From Methylotenera_A sp046598525 (GTDB lineage: Bacteria; Pseudomonadota; Gammaproteobacteria; Burkholderiales; Methylophilaceae), in assembly GCA_046598525.1 (NCBI GenBank), contig JBKJIJ010000003.1:1-64000 (forward strand): 64,000 bases of DNA. The letters run 5' to 3'. Shown here piece by piece: positions 10,411 to 19,108 of the stretch. The notes under the pieces were generated by a model. The model saw nothing but the letters and a program-made list of their open reading frames with translations, was not told where the DNA came from and made no database searches. The position numbers were made by a program, and so were the translations under genes. Within the stretch, counting starts at the first letter, position 1; the number at the start of each line of letters is the position of its first letter.

Positions 10411-11091
10411 ATGGCACTTAAGTCTATGACAAATAAGCCCATGGCAATTAAAAAGCAACATATTGTCTTTATTAAGTCAGCAATATGGTTATTGGCGCTG
10501 TTGCCGTTAGCGCGCCTTGTTTGGCTGGGCATGCATGATGATTTAAGTGCTAACCCAGTCGAATTTGTAGAGCGCTCAACTGGCACTTGGACGCTAATTT
10601 GTTTGCTAATTACGCTTAGCATCACGCCAATTCGTTTACTAACTGGCCAAGTGTGGCAAGTGCAACTAAGGCGCATGTTGGGCCTTTGGATGTTTTTTTA
10701 CGCCTGCCTGCACATCACCACCTATGTATGGCTAGATTATTCGTTTTTATGGGGTGATATTGTTAAAGACATCATCAAGCACCCTTATGTAATTGTGGGT
10801 TTCAGCGCTTTTTTGCTGACCATTCCGCTGGCCGCTACATCCAATAGTTATATGATTAAGCGCCTTAAAACCAACTGGAAAAAGCTGCATCAGCTAGTTT
10901 ATGTAATTGCCATTTTAGCCATTCTGCATTTTTGGTGGTTGGTTAAAAAAGATGTTACCGAGCCATTTTATTACGCGGCGGCGCTGGCGGTATTGCTGGG
11001 TATTAGGCTGTATTACAAGTATTGGCACTCCAAATCAGTTAACAAAATGCGCTCGCCCAATACTGAGATGCAAATTAACAAAGCCATGTAA
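10411..11091 (+). CDS. msrQ: Haem-binding membrane subunit MsrQ
   Basis: MsrQ is the inner-membrane b-type haem protein that passes electrons to MsrP. The 226 residues contain about six hydrophobic helices and the family histidines, including ACLHITTYVWLDY and KKLHQLVYVIAILAILHFWW. It forms an operon with msrP. Alternative in-frame starts exist at 10426 and 10441; no strong Shine-Dalgarno sequence decides among them, so the first ATG is kept. Confidence 0.92.
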   Translation: MALKSMTNKPMAIKKQHIVFIKSAIWLLALLPLARLVWLGMHDDLSANPVEFVERSTGTWTLICLLITLSITPIRLLTGQVWQVQLRRMLGLWMFFYACLHITTYVWLDYSFLWGDIVKDIIKHPYVIVGFSAFLLTIPLAATSNSYMIKRLKTNWKKLHQLVYVIAILAILHFWWLVKKDVTEPFYYAAALAVLLGIRLYYKYWHSKSVNKMRSPNTEMQINKAM

Positions 11092-11144
11092 GGCTTACCA
11101 ATGTGGCACGACTAACCCTTTACATACACTAAAGGGAGTCAAAA

Positions 11145-11657
11145 ATGTCATTACTCAATCAGTTTGCCCAATTTTACCAATTCATTTGCGAAAAACTCGA
11201 AGCGCTGGGAACTTGGCTGCCACAGCTTTTTTTAAGGCTAATATTGGCTTGGGAGTTTGGCGAAGCAGGCTTTGAAAAACTACATGGCACCAACTGGTTT
11301 GCCAACTTAACATTCCCATTTCCGTTCAATTTGCTGCCCCCAGATATAAGTTGGGGTATTTCAACCTTCTTTGAAATTGTGGGCGCATTTGCCTTAGCGT
11401 TTGGGCTGGCAACACGATTTTTTTCAATCTCACTGCTTATATTAACCATTGTGGCCATATCCGCTGTGCACTGGCCAGATCAATGGAACACACTATCTGA
11501 ACTGCTAAAAGGCTATCGCATTACCGACCCAGAGCAAGATGGTTTTGGTAATTATAAGCTACCGCTTATCTATATTTTAATGCTGATTCCGTTAGTTTTA
11601 AATGGTGCGGGTAAGTTAAGTATTGACTATTTAATTCGTCGACTCACACCTAAATAA
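11145..11657 (+). CDS. DoxX family membrane protein
   Basis: The 170-residue protein has four predicted membrane helices and DoxX-family features: LILAWEFGEAGFEKLHG near the N-terminus, a PPDISWGISTFFEIVGAFAL helix, and a C-terminal ILMLIPLVLNGAGKLSID segment. DoxX proteins are linked to redox and quinone functions but the reaction here is unknown. A Shine-Dalgarno AAAGGGAG precedes the ATG at a good distance. It follows msrQ by 53 nt and may share its transcript, which would suit a redox-stress role (inference). Confidence 0.8.
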   Translation: MSLLNQFAQFYQFICEKLEALGTWLPQLFLRLILAWEFGEAGFEKLHGTNWFANLTFPFPFNLLPPDISWGISTFFEIVGAFALAFGLATRFFSISLLILTIVAISAVHWPDQWNTLSELLKGYRITDPEQDGFGNYKLPLIYILMLIPLVLNGAGKLSIDYLIRRLTPK

Positions 11658-11955
11658 TCATTTTTAATGACTATTTTGATTAATTTTTTTAAATAATATT
11701 TACATTTATTTGGTTATATACAAGCTGAAAAATCAAGAAAAAATAGCTAAAAAGTCATGGCATACCCATTCGGGCTATCGTTTTTTGCCAATAAATAGGC
11801 TTTTTGGTATGTCAATCCCCAATTTGGGAGTGATATTTTTTGTAGGACGGAGTAGGATGATTCCCACGTGCTTACGAAATTAGTTTTCGAATATTGTCAA
11901 GCATCTTTACGAAATTTAACCTTTTCTAACGTGATGACTTTTAAGGAGATATAGC
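11658..11955 (+). other. Gene-free stretch upstream of flp with possible structured leader
   Basis: This 298-nt stretch holds no convincing reading frame. It contains a distal pair CATACC/GGTATG (about 11761-11812), a palindrome CCCAATTTGGG (about 11819-11829), and two direct copies of TTACGAAATT (about 11872 and 11908) just upstream of flp. A weak sigma-70 candidate sits at 11894-11922. A strong Shine-Dalgarno AAGGAG lies at 11943-11948, eight nt before the flp ATG. No known riboswitch consensus was recognised. Confidence 0.4.
11894..11922 (+). promoter_or_regulatory. Candidate promoter of the Tad locus
   Basis: TTGTCA at 11894-11899 and TAACCT at 11917-11922 are separated by 17 nt. The -35 box is good but the -10 box is poor, suggesting activator dependence if real. 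The second TTACGAAATT copy falls in the spacer. The position, 34 nt upstream of the flp start, is reasonable. Confidence 0.3.
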
Positions 11956-12114
11956 ATGACTGCACTAAGAAATTTTATTAACGACGAAGATGGTTTAACA
12001 GCTATTGAATATGTAATTGCTGCGAGCTTGCTTGTTGCAGCTTTAACTGTTCTGTTCACTGGATATGGGACAGCATTGCAAGCAAAATTAACCTCAATTA
12101 TCAACGGTTTATAA
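11956..12114 (+). CDS. flp: Flp-type IVb pilin
   Basis: This short gene encodes 52 residues: a leader MTALRNFINDEDG, then the type IVb prepilin cleavage site G/LTAIEYV, then a hydrophobic helix (AASLLVAALTVLF) and a short polar tail. The Glu at +5 and Tyr at +6 after the cleavage site are the Flp signature. It is the major pilus subunit, expected to be processed by the CpaA peptidase encoded 87 nt downstream. A consensus ribosome binding site and a strong hairpin right after the stop fit high expression compared with the assembly genes. Only one flp copy is present. Confidence 0.94.
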   Translation: MTALRNFINDEDGLTAIEYVIAASLLVAALTVLFTGYGTALQAKLTSIINGL

Positions 12115-12120
12115 AATTAA

Positions 12121-12153
12121 TTATAAGCATTCCTTATCAAGGAATGCTTATAA
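12121..12153 (+). terminator. Perfect 15-bp hairpin downstream of flp
   Basis: TTATAAGCATTCCTT and its exact reverse complement AAGGAATGCTTATAA are separated by three nt (ATC). The hairpin starts six nt after the flp stop. There is no long T tract (ATTAAATGTTTT follows), so it may act as a partial terminator or as a 3' stabiliser of the flp message, raising pilin over the downstream genes. Confidence 0.6.
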
Positions 12154-12201
12154 ATTAAATGTTTTACAAGTGAATTTTGTAGCTTAATTCAAGGGTATAC
12201 C

Positions 12202-12756
12202 GTGTGGCTAGAGTTATTGAGAAATCCACTATTATTCGGTTTAATTTGGATGCTAACACTGGCAGTAATAACAGATTTAAGCACACGAAAAATACCTAAT
12301 AGCTTGATTATATTTGGATTAATGGCCAGTCTAGTTTGCCAAATTGTAGCCTCACAAGGAGCAGGTGGCTTAAATTGGTTGGCAGGGGTAGCGATAGGGT
12401 TTGGGTGTTTTATACCGCTTTATCTGTTGCGCGGCATGGCGGCAGGTGACGTAAAACTGATGATGGCGGTTGGTGGCTTTTTAGGCTACCCCCTTATTTT
12501 TACAGCAGTGGCGTGTGTGTTTATAAGTGGCGGGGTATTGGCGCTTATATTTATTTTGCTAAAAGGTAGATTAGGGCTTTTAACAAAAAACATGCGCGTG
12601 ATGTGGAATGATTTTTATATAAAAACAACATGTGGAGTAAATGTAGCAGACGATTATGTGATGAAAAATAGTGCTGGGCGAATGCCATATGCATTGGCCA
12701 TTGCAGTAGGTACCGCCATAGCGTTGTATCTACAAGCAAATGCTCATTCACTCTAA
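12202..12756 (+). CDS. cpaA: Tad prepilin peptidase CpaA/TadV (A24 family)
   Basis: This integral membrane aspartyl protease removes the leader from Flp and the TadE/F-type pseudopilins. The two catalytic aspartates are visible: D25 in ITDLSTRKIPN and D83 in RGMAAGDVKLM. The 184 residues hold several membrane helices and lack the methylase domain of PilD, as normal for the Tad type. The start is GTG at 12202. Confidence 0.93.
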   Translation: MWLELLRNPLLFGLIWMLTLAVITDLSTRKIPNSLIIFGLMASLVCQIVASQGAGGLNWLAGVAIGFGCFIPLYLLRGMAAGDVKLMMAVGGFLGYPLIFTAVACVFISGGVLALIFILLKGRLGLLTKNMRVMWNDFYIKTTCGVNVADDYVMKNSAGRMPYALAIAVGTAIALYLQANAHSL

Positions 12757-12786
12757 AACAATATTTGGTAAAAAGTGAGAAAAAAA

Positions 12787-13644
12787 ATGAACAACTATCG
12801 TGGCATCGTCATGTTTTCAATCGCTTTATTCGCTGCCATTGGCGCCGTATTTATTGCCGCAAAATGGTTGCAACAGCGCTCTACGCAGGTAAATCAAGTG
12901 GCGGTAGCGGCGCAAGAAATTAATATGGGGCAAAAACTCACCAGCAATATGTTTAAGTTAGTGAGCTGGCCTGCCAATATTATGCCGCCAGAATCCTTTT
13001 CTGATCTTCAAAAGCTAGATGGTCGCGTCACTAAATCTTCTTTACAAGTGGGTGAGCCAGTTTTAGCCACCAAATTAGCGCCAGAAGGTTCATTAGGTGG
13101 TTTATCAGCTGTGATTGCAGAAGGTAAACGTGCCATTACCGTGCGGGTGAACGATGTTGTGGGCGTGGCAGGCTTTGCGCTACCAGGCAATTTTGTGGAT
13201 ATTATCGTCAACACTAAAAAAGAAGAAGGCACTGGCAACAATAAAAACAGCAAAGATATTTCAAAAATTGTACTTGAGCATATTTTAGTATTAGCCGTTG
13301 CACAAGAAGCCGGTCGCGATGAAACGACCCCAAAAGTGGTTAATGCGGTGACGTTAGAAGTTTCGCCCGAACAAGCGGAAATGATTGATTTAGCACGTAG
13401 CATTGGTGATTTGTCACTGGTATTACGCAATCAAGCCGATGTGGTCAATGCCAAAACAGAAGGTGTTACTAAAAATTCGCTACTGGATTTTGAAGAGGAA
13501 GTACCAGCAGCCCCAGTGACGGCACAATCACCCCCAAAAGTAATTATTAAAAAAGTAATGGTTGCCGCCAAGCCTGCGCCAATTGTGCACAAGCAATGTT
13601 CTAGGGTCATTACTGGTTTAACAGAATCAGTAGAGTGTTTTTAA
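12787..13644 (+). CDS. cpaB: Flp pilus assembly protein CpaB/RcpC
   Basis: CpaB is a periplasmic, inner-membrane-anchored protein that supports the secretin. The 285-residue protein has an N-terminal membrane helix (about 7-25), an SAF-like domain (VAVAAQEINMGQKLTSNMF) and the RcpC/CpaB domain (VIAEGKRAITVRVNDVVGVAGF, then PGNFVDIIV). ATG 12787 is preferred over an in-frame GTG four codons upstream because it gives the usual short basic N-terminus. The Pro/Val-rich tail ends with two cysteines. Confidence 0.9.
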   Translation: MNNYRGIVMFSIALFAAIGAVFIAAKWLQQRSTQVNQVAVAAQEINMGQKLTSNMFKLVSWPANIMPPESFSDLQKLDGRVTKSSLQVGEPVLATKLAPEGSLGGLSAVIAEGKRAITVRVNDVVGVAGFALPGNFVDIIVNTKKEEGTGNNKNSKDISKIVLEHILVLAVAQEAGRDETTPKVVNAVTLEVSPEQAEMIDLARSIGDLSLVLRNQADVVNAKTEGVTKNSLLDFEEEVPAAPVTAQSPPKVIIKKVMVAAKPAPIVHKQCSRVITGLTESVECF

Positions 13645-13719
13645 CATCAGTAATAATTTAAAACCAAATAATTTAAACCTAATGTAACTATTATTAAAAA
13701 CAAGCCTGAGAGGTTAACA

Positions 13720-15423
13720 ATGTTTAAGCTAAAACAATATAAGCATAACAAAGTAGCAAAAAACTCAAACAAATCGCTACAGTTAACTACTTTGTTAATC
13801 GGTTTGTCATTGATTAATAGCCCCACTTTTGCGCGTAAACCAGCGCCTGCAAACGTACCGCAAAATACCATGACAGTTGCCAAAGAAGATGGTTGCGTAG
13901 GCCAAATTGCTAACCCCGCAAAACTCATACTACCCTTAGGCAAATCCACATTAATTAATTTGCCAGAGCCGCTTGCCACACGCAGTATTGGTAACCCAGA
14001 TGTGGTTCAGGCTAAGCTAATTACGCCGCAGACCTTGTATTTATTGGGCTTAGATATTGGTTCTACCAATATGATTATTCAAGGTAAAAGTGGCACTTGC
14101 ACCATTATCGATGTGACTGTCAGTATGGATCCTGATGGTTTGCAACAAATGCTAAGCGAGTTGATGCCAGAAGAAAAAAATATCAAAGTAACGGCAGCTG
14201 CTGACTCATTAATTTTATCCGGCACAGTAGAAGACGCCATTACAGCAAACCGCGCAGTAGATATCGCCAGCGCCTATGTGCGTCGCAGAGTGATGCCTTT
14301 AGATGTTGGTAAAGATAGCGCCAATGGCAATCAAAATAACCAACAGAATCAACAACAAAATATGACCCAGCAAAATACCGATATGGTGAATCCGCGTATC
14401 GTTAATATGTTATCTGTCAGTGCGCAACAGCAGGTAATGCTGGAAGTAAAAGTGGCGGAGGTTTCTAAAACGCTGTTGGATAGATTGGGTGCTGAAGGTG
14501 TATTAGGTGGCAATAAATTTAAACTTCTAACGCCATTCTTTTCTACAGCTGGAGCAATATTTGGGCTTGCAGCAACTGCCCCAGCTGAATTCATATCTTC
14601 TTCGGGAACTGAAACATTAATAGGTGGAAGTGCAGCTGTAAGGGCCCAAGGACCAACAATTGGACGAACCAATGGCAAAGGAATATCGGTAGATGCTGAG
14701 AAACGTGATGGTTTGGTTAAAATTCTAGCAGAGCCAAACATTATGGCTATTAGCGGACAGGAAGGTAGTTTTTTAGCAGGAGGCACCATTTTTATTCCAG
14801 TATCGCAGAATAATAATAATGGTATCCCAACTGTGACGCTTGAGGAAAAAGAGTTTGGAGTAGGCGTCAAATTCACTCCTACCGTTTTGGCTGGTGGCAG
14901 AATTAATTTAAGAGTTTCTCCTGAAGTATCTGAATTAAACAGAGAAGGGATTGGCATTACTGCAACAGGTATTAGTGGCACTGCTATTTTGCCTTCGTTT
15001 ACTACCCGCCGCGCCTCTACCACAGTGCAATTACTTGATGGTCAAAGCTTTGCAATTGGCGGTTTAATCAAAAATAACACTACTGCCAACATTAAGGCTT
15101 TCCCAATTTTGGGTGAAATTCCGATTATTGGTGCGCTATTCCGCAGCACCGAGTTTCAAAAAGATAAAACAGAGCTTATTTTTGTGGTAACGCCGCATTT
15201 GGTTAAACCATTATCAAATAAAGAGATGGTGCGATTACCAACAGACCGTTATGTTGACCCAAGTCGTGCTGACATCTTTTTGGGCGGAAAATTAGAAAGC
15301 ATATTGCCTCCCGACGCACCGCCACCTGTACGTCTGGATAAGAAATTAGAGGCAATAAAACCTAACGAACTGAAACTTAACAACCCGCCGCAAGTAAACG
15401 ACACTGGCTTTGATGTGAGATAG
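13720..15423 (+). CDS. cpaC: Tad outer membrane secretin CpaC/RcpA
   Basis: CpaC forms the outer membrane channel for the pilus. The 567-residue protein has a signal sequence (about 22-42), an N-terminal RcpA/CpaC domain with LPLGKSTLINLPEPLATRS, a BON-like repeat (about 140-190), a Gln/Asn-rich linker (about 205-225) and the secretin domain (about 230-485) ending in TELIFVVTPHLVKPL. The middle of the secretin domain (about 14520-14960) uses GGA, ATA and AGA codons more than the flanks do, suggesting a recombined segment. Confidence 0.94.
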   Translation: MFKLKQYKHNKVAKNSNKSLQLTTLLIGLSLINSPTFARKPAPANVPQNTMTVAKEDGCVGQIANPAKLILPLGKSTLINLPEPLATRSIGNPDVVQAKLITPQTLYLLGLDIGSTNMIIQGKSGTCTIIDVTVSMDPDGLQQMLSELMPEEKNIKVTAAADSLILSGTVEDAITANRAVDIASAYVRRRVMPLDVGKDSANGNQNNQQNQQQNMTQQNTDMVNPRIVNMLSVSAQQQVMLEVKVAEVSKTLLDRLGAEGVLGGNKFKLLTPFFSTAGAIFGLAATAPAEFISSSGTETLIGGSAAVRAQGPTIGRTNGKGISVDAEKRDGLVKILAEPNIMAISGQEGSFLAGGTIFIPVSQNNNNGIPTVTLEEKEFGVGVKFTPTVLAGGRINLRVSPEVSELNREGIGITATGISGTAILPSFTTRRASTTVQLLDGQSFAIGGLIKNNTTANIKAFPILGEIPIIGALFRSTEFQKDKTELIFVVTPHLVKPLSNKEMVRLPTDRYVDPSRADIFLGGKLESILPPDAPPPVRLDKKLEAIKPNELKLNNPPQVNDTGFDVR

Positions 15424-15432
15424 GACAACAAA

Positions 15433-15732
15433 ATGACTAACTTAAAAATAGCAATAGCATTAAGCGCCGTGGGATTAATTGCCGCCTGTACTCAACCAGC
15501 GCCTAGATTTGAAGCGGAATTTGGCAATGCAACCCGTGCCACTTTAAATGCACAAATTATTAACCCTAACGCTGGTAGTAACCAAGACCCTGTAGCTGGA
15601 TTAGATGGCCGAGCAGCACGCGATGCCATTAATAGTTATCAGAAATCATTTGCCCAACCACAACCCACTGAAAATGTATTTAATATTGGAGTGGGCACAG
15701 ATAATAGTGGTAGCAGGGGTGGCCAGCAGTAA
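15433..15732 (+). CDS. Small Tad-locus lipoprotein, CpaD-like
   Basis: This is a 99-residue protein with a lipoprotein signal peptide; the lipobox is LIAAC with Cys at about residue 19. The segment EFGNATRATLNAQIINPNA resembles the conserved C-terminal part of CpaD (FG-A-x-NLAAQVxNP), but the body of CpaD is missing. By position, directly after the secretin gene, it probably acts as a pilotin-like or accessory lipoprotein (inference). The C-terminus is Gly/Ser/Gln-rich. Confidence 0.65.
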   Translation: MTNLKIAIALSAVGLIAACTQPAPRFEAEFGNATRATLNAQIINPNAGSNQDPVAGLDGRAARDAINSYQKSFAQPQPTENVFNIGVGTDNSGSRGGQQ

Positions 15733-15743
15733 GAGAGGGTGAT

Positions 15744-16985
15744 ATGAAAACTGAACTAAATAAGAAACACAAACCTTTTACAAGACAATCAGGACTTGTT
15801 GTCATTTTATTTGTAGCTGTATTACCCATAATCCTTGGTGTGATGGCTATAGCACTTGATACGGGTAATTTGTTTATCGTTAAAACTGAGCTGCAAAATT
15901 CTGTAGATGCTTGTGCTCTTTCCGCGGGGCAAGAATTAGACGGAACACCAGCACAATTCAACCGTGCGCAAGAAGCCGGACGCCTAGCAGGCGAATCCCA
16001 TAAGGTAAATTTACAGAAAGTGGCCGTCGCTTTTCCAAATAACAGTGCGGTTACTTTTGCCCAAAACTTAAACGATGCCCCTGGTAATTATATTACTGCT
16101 TCAACAGGAACAGGGTTATCAGTTGCAAATGCTGCCACGTATCGCTATGTTAAATGTAGTGCTAGCAGCACAACAAATAAATTATTGAATGTACCTTTGT
16201 TGCCTAGTAATGACACTGTAACTGCTCAAGCGATTGCATCTAGGTTACCCATTCAAAGCCCTTGTGTATTACCAATTGGCGTATGTTCTAATGCGAATGC
16301 TGTTGTAAACAACAATGTGGGCGCATGGATATCAGGTGAAATTGGTAAAAATGACCCTTGTGTCGGCAATGTAAATTGCTATAAATGGGTCGTTTATAAC
16401 GGCGCAACCCCAAATGCTAGTAACTTGGCTAATTTGTTAACAGGCAATAACAGTTGTGGCATTAATTTGGCAGGACAATCTGTTACCGAGTTTCCAGGCG
16501 CTGCGGCTTCACCTTACGATGAATACAACACTCGATTTGGTGTGCAAAAAGGGACTAATCCTATAAATCCTGATTTTACTGGATACGGCTATACACCTGC
16601 CACCTATGCTCCAGCAGCAGCTTATACTCCTGCAAACTCACTTTTTGCAATTAATGCATACAGCAATTACACAACAAAAGAAACCGCCTTAGCGCGGTAT
16701 CAAAACAATCCTAATTTGCCTGGCTACACAACTATTCAGCCTACACCAGCAAATGCTTCAGCTAGGCGCATTGGTGTAGTACCAGTGATTCCATGTACGG
16801 GAGGCACTAGTACCGTGACAAATTACATGTGTGTATTAATGTTAAACCCCATTGCCAGCGGTGGCGGCAACAAAACATTGTACTTAGAGTATTTAGGCTC
16901 TTCTAGTGCTGGCTCTTGCACTCAAATTGGCTTGGCTGGCGGTGGTGGTGGTGCAGGGCCTACAGTTTCGGCATTAGTGCAATGA
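15744..16985 (+). CDS. tadG: TadG-like pilus assembly protein
   Basis: The 413-residue protein begins with a TadG/TadE-type segment: a polar leader, QSGLVVILFVAVLPIILGV as the hydrophobic helix, and LDTGNLFIVKTELQNSVDACALSAG just after it, a hallmark of the TadG N-terminal family. The long exported part contains several cysteines and a Gly-rich C-terminus. No von Willebrand A metal site (DxSxS) is visible, unlike longer TadG proteins. The stop overlaps the tadE start (ATGA), suggesting translational coupling. Confidence 0.8.
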   Translation: MKTELNKKHKPFTRQSGLVVILFVAVLPIILGVMAIALDTGNLFIVKTELQNSVDACALSAGQELDGTPAQFNRAQEAGRLAGESHKVNLQKVAVAFPNNSAVTFAQNLNDAPGNYITASTGTGLSVANAATYRYVKCSASSTTNKLLNVPLLPSNDTVTAQAIASRLPIQSPCVLPIGVCSNANAVVNNNVGAWISGEIGKNDPCVGNVNCYKWVVYNGATPNASNLANLLTGNNSCGINLAGQSVTEFPGAAASPYDEYNTRFGVQKGTNPINPDFTGYGYTPATYAPAAAYTPANSLFAINAYSNYTTKETALARYQNNPNLPGYTTIQPTPANASARRIGVVPVIPCTGGTSTVTNYMCVLMLNPIASGGGNKTLYLEYLGSSSAGSCTQIGLAGGGGGAGPTVSALVQ

Positions 16986-17473
16986 TGCAACCGACCACAT
17001 TTAAATATTTCCGAACAAAAACCATGCGTGGTGTGGTAGCTATTGAGTTTACAATTTTAATGGCATTTTTATTTGCACCTTTAGTTTTGGGCACGATAGA
17101 AATAAGCCGCGTTTTGTTTCAATACAATACCTTAGCAAAAAGCGTTAGAGATAGTGCGCGCTATATTTCTCTTTATAGTGCCACAGGCCCAACCTACGCA
17201 ACACAAGTCACAATTGCCAAATGTATAGCAGCTTTTGGCAATACTGGCTGTACTGGCAGTCCGATTGTACCTGGGCTAACATCTGCCAAAATTTCGATTG
17301 GCACAAATGGAAATGGGGCCCCACTTGCTGCGGGAAGCGCAGGCACAGTTGTCATTAGACTTATTTCAGTCAGAGCCACAGGCTATCAGCTCGGATATGT
17401 TTCTAGTTATTTCAGCGGTGGATTCAAAGCGTTTAATGACATAAGTGTAACGATGCGGCAGGCTACAACATGA
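16982..17473 (+). CDS. tadE: TadE-like pseudopilin
   Basis: The 163-residue protein has a basic leader, the processing motif MRGVVAIEFTI with Glu at the +5-type position, and a hydrophobic helix, as in TadE pseudopilins. The start is taken as ATG 16982, overlapping the tadG-like stop by four nt; ATG 16985 is also possible. A longer frame beginning at 16916 would lie within tadG and is rejected. It probably acts as a minor pilin or priming subunit. Confidence 0.85.
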   Translation: MMQPTTFKYFRTKTMRGVVAIEFTILMAFLFAPLVLGTIEISRVLFQYNTLAKSVRDSARYISLYSATGPTYATQVTIAKCIAAFGNTGCTGSPIVPGLTSAKISIGTNGNGAPLAAGSAGTVVIRLISVRATGYQLGYVSSYFSGGFKAFNDISVTMRQATT

Positions 17474-17913
17474 AATACTTTAAAAAAAACATACTTTACG
17501 ATCAACGCGGTTTGGTCAGCGTTGAATTTACTTTGATTACTGCTCTTTTCCTTTTTGTAATTTTCGCAATTATAGGCATTGCACGAACAATGTATGTTTA
17601 TAACGCCACTGTAAATGCAACCAGATTAGGTGCACGACTTGCCGTAGTTTGTAGTCCTGCTGCTGCTACCAATATAAAAGCCAAAATGGTTGCTCGTGTG
17701 CCTGATTTGACTGCCGCAAACATTAATATAATTTATAACCCAAGTGGCTGCAGCGTTAACACATGTGCAAGTGTGACAGCATCTGTTTCAAACTTTACCG
17801 TTTCAATTGCAACACCTGCAAGTTTTCCATTGGGTAACTTCACGATTCCGGGTTTTAGCACAACTTTAGTTCGCGAGAGTATGGACAGTACCAACAATAG
17901 TGTATGTAGTTAA
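17470..17913 (+). CDS. tadF: Second TadE/TadF-like pseudopilin
   Basis: The 147-residue protein has the motif QRGLVSVEFTLITALFLFV after a basic leader, again with Glu after the putative cleavage Gly. Its start overlaps the tadE stop by four nt (ATGA), so tadG-tadE-tadF appear translationally coupled. The exported part contains paired cysteines (CSVNTCASV). The TadF label is by position; TadE and TadF are paralogues and sequence alone does not separate them here. Confidence 0.82.
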   Translation: MKYFKKNILYDQRGLVSVEFTLITALFLFVIFAIIGIARTMYVYNATVNATRLGARLAVVCSPAAATNIKAKMVARVPDLTAANINIIYNPSGCSVNTCASVTASVSNFTVSIATPASFPLGNFTIPGFSTTLVRESMDSTNNSVCS

Positions 17914-17932
17914 ATAAAAAAGGCCGAAGTTT

Positions 17933-19087
17933 ATGAAAGCTTTACTAATAAGTGAAAATAATAAACTGCTTGAAATTGCGGCAAAGTATGAGAATTTTAA
18001 GCCCAAAAATATTCATTTTTTGTGCATGCGCAGCAATTTACTGAATGCTTCGCAACGCATCGCTAGCGAGTTGCCCGATGTGGTGATTTTGGATGTGAGT
18101 GACGGCAGACATCACGAATTTGAATTAGCCGAGCGCTTTAATGCTCAGTATAAAAACATGGCATTTATGATGTTGTCGGATGATAGCTCTACTGAGCTGT
18201 TGCTTAAAGCGATTCGATCTGGCTTTTCAGAGGTGATTACATTACCACTATCAGAAGACAAGCTTTTACATGCTTTGCAACGCTACCAAATTAAGCAATC
18301 TAGCACTGCCAGCCACCATTCTAAGGTAATAAGTGTGATTTCTTGCAAGGGCGGCAGTGGTGCTACTTTTATTGCCACCAATTTGGGCTACATTTTAGCA
18401 AGTTTGTTTCATAAAAAAGTATTACTCATTGATATTAATCAATATTTTGGTGATGCTTCGATGTATGTAACGGATAGAAAAGCTGGTATGACACTGGCTG
18501 ATGTGTGCAATCAGATTAACCGTTTGGACTTTGCGTTTTTGGAATCGTCTTTAATTACAGTAGCGCCTAATTATAAGATTTTGGCAGCGGCAGAAAGCCC
18601 CGAAACGGCCGTAGATGTTAAGCCAGAGCATTTAGACACCATTATTCGTATGGCTAGAAATAATTATGATTACATTATTTTAGATGTAGGGCGTCAAATT
18701 GATGCGCTAACCATTAAAGGTTTAGATTTAAGCGATAGTATTTATGCTGTGATGCAGCTGGTGTTGCCTTACATTAGAGATGCCAGAAATCTATTAAGCG
18801 TTTTTAAATCATTGGGTTATAGCCAAAATAAGGTGCAAATGATTGTGAATCGATATGATAAAACCAGCAAAATAAAATTAAATGATTTAAACGGTGCCAT
18901 TGCTGTAGACCATTTGATTACGGTTCCCAATGAATATGTAGCGGTAACAGATTCGGTTAATCAGGGCGTAAGTGTTTATCACTTGTATAAAAATAATGCG
19001 GTTAGCAAGGCGCTTGTTGATATGGCGCAAGAGATCACCAAAACCCAAATTAAAGAAAAAGGTTTAATGGCAAAATTGTTTGGTTAA
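17933..19087 (+). CDS. cpaE: Tad localisation ATPase-like protein TadZ/CpaE
   Basis: TadZ/CpaE places the pilus machine at the pole. The 384-residue protein has an N-terminal receiver-like domain (about 1-120, with D54 in VVILDVSDG) and a ParA/MinD-like domain. The deviant Walker A reads CKGGSGATFIATN at about 138-150: the first Lys is kept but the GKT lysine is replaced by Ala, as in other TadZ proteins where ATP hydrolysis is dispensable or weak. It precedes the TadA ATPase gene. Confidence 0.9.
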   Translation: MKALLISENNKLLEIAAKYENFKPKNIHFLCMRSNLLNASQRIASELPDVVILDVSDGRHHEFELAERFNAQYKNMAFMMLSDDSSTELLLKAIRSGFSEVITLPLSEDKLLHALQRYQIKQSSTASHHSKVISVISCKGGSGATFIATNLGYILASLFHKKVLLIDINQYFGDASMYVTDRKAGMTLADVCNQINRLDFAFLESSLITVAPNYKILAAAESPETAVDVKPEHLDTIIRMARNNYDYIILDVGRQIDALTIKGLDLSDSIYAVMQLVLPYIRDARNLLSVFKSLGYSQNKVQMIVNRYDKTSKIKLNDLNGAIAVDHLITVPNEYVAVTDSVNQGVSVYHLYKNNAVSKALVDMAQEITKTQIKEKGLMAKLFG

Positions 19088-19108
19088 TCAATAGAATAGG
19101 GTGAAAAA

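Noticed and set aside
11700..11900. Cyclic di-GMP riboswitch upstream of flp
   Set aside because: No GEMM-I or GEMM-II core sequence or tetraloop-receptor pattern could be found.
14349..15023. Long open frame of 224 codons on the minus strand
   Set aside because: It is antisense to the secretin gene and encodes low-quality composition (Pro/Ser-rich, no domain); it mirrors the strongly coding plus strand.
16916..16981. Longer start for the TadE-like gene
   Set aside because: It lies within the tadG-like coding region and encodes a Trp-rich, non-pilin leader; the ATGA overlap at 16982 is the better start.
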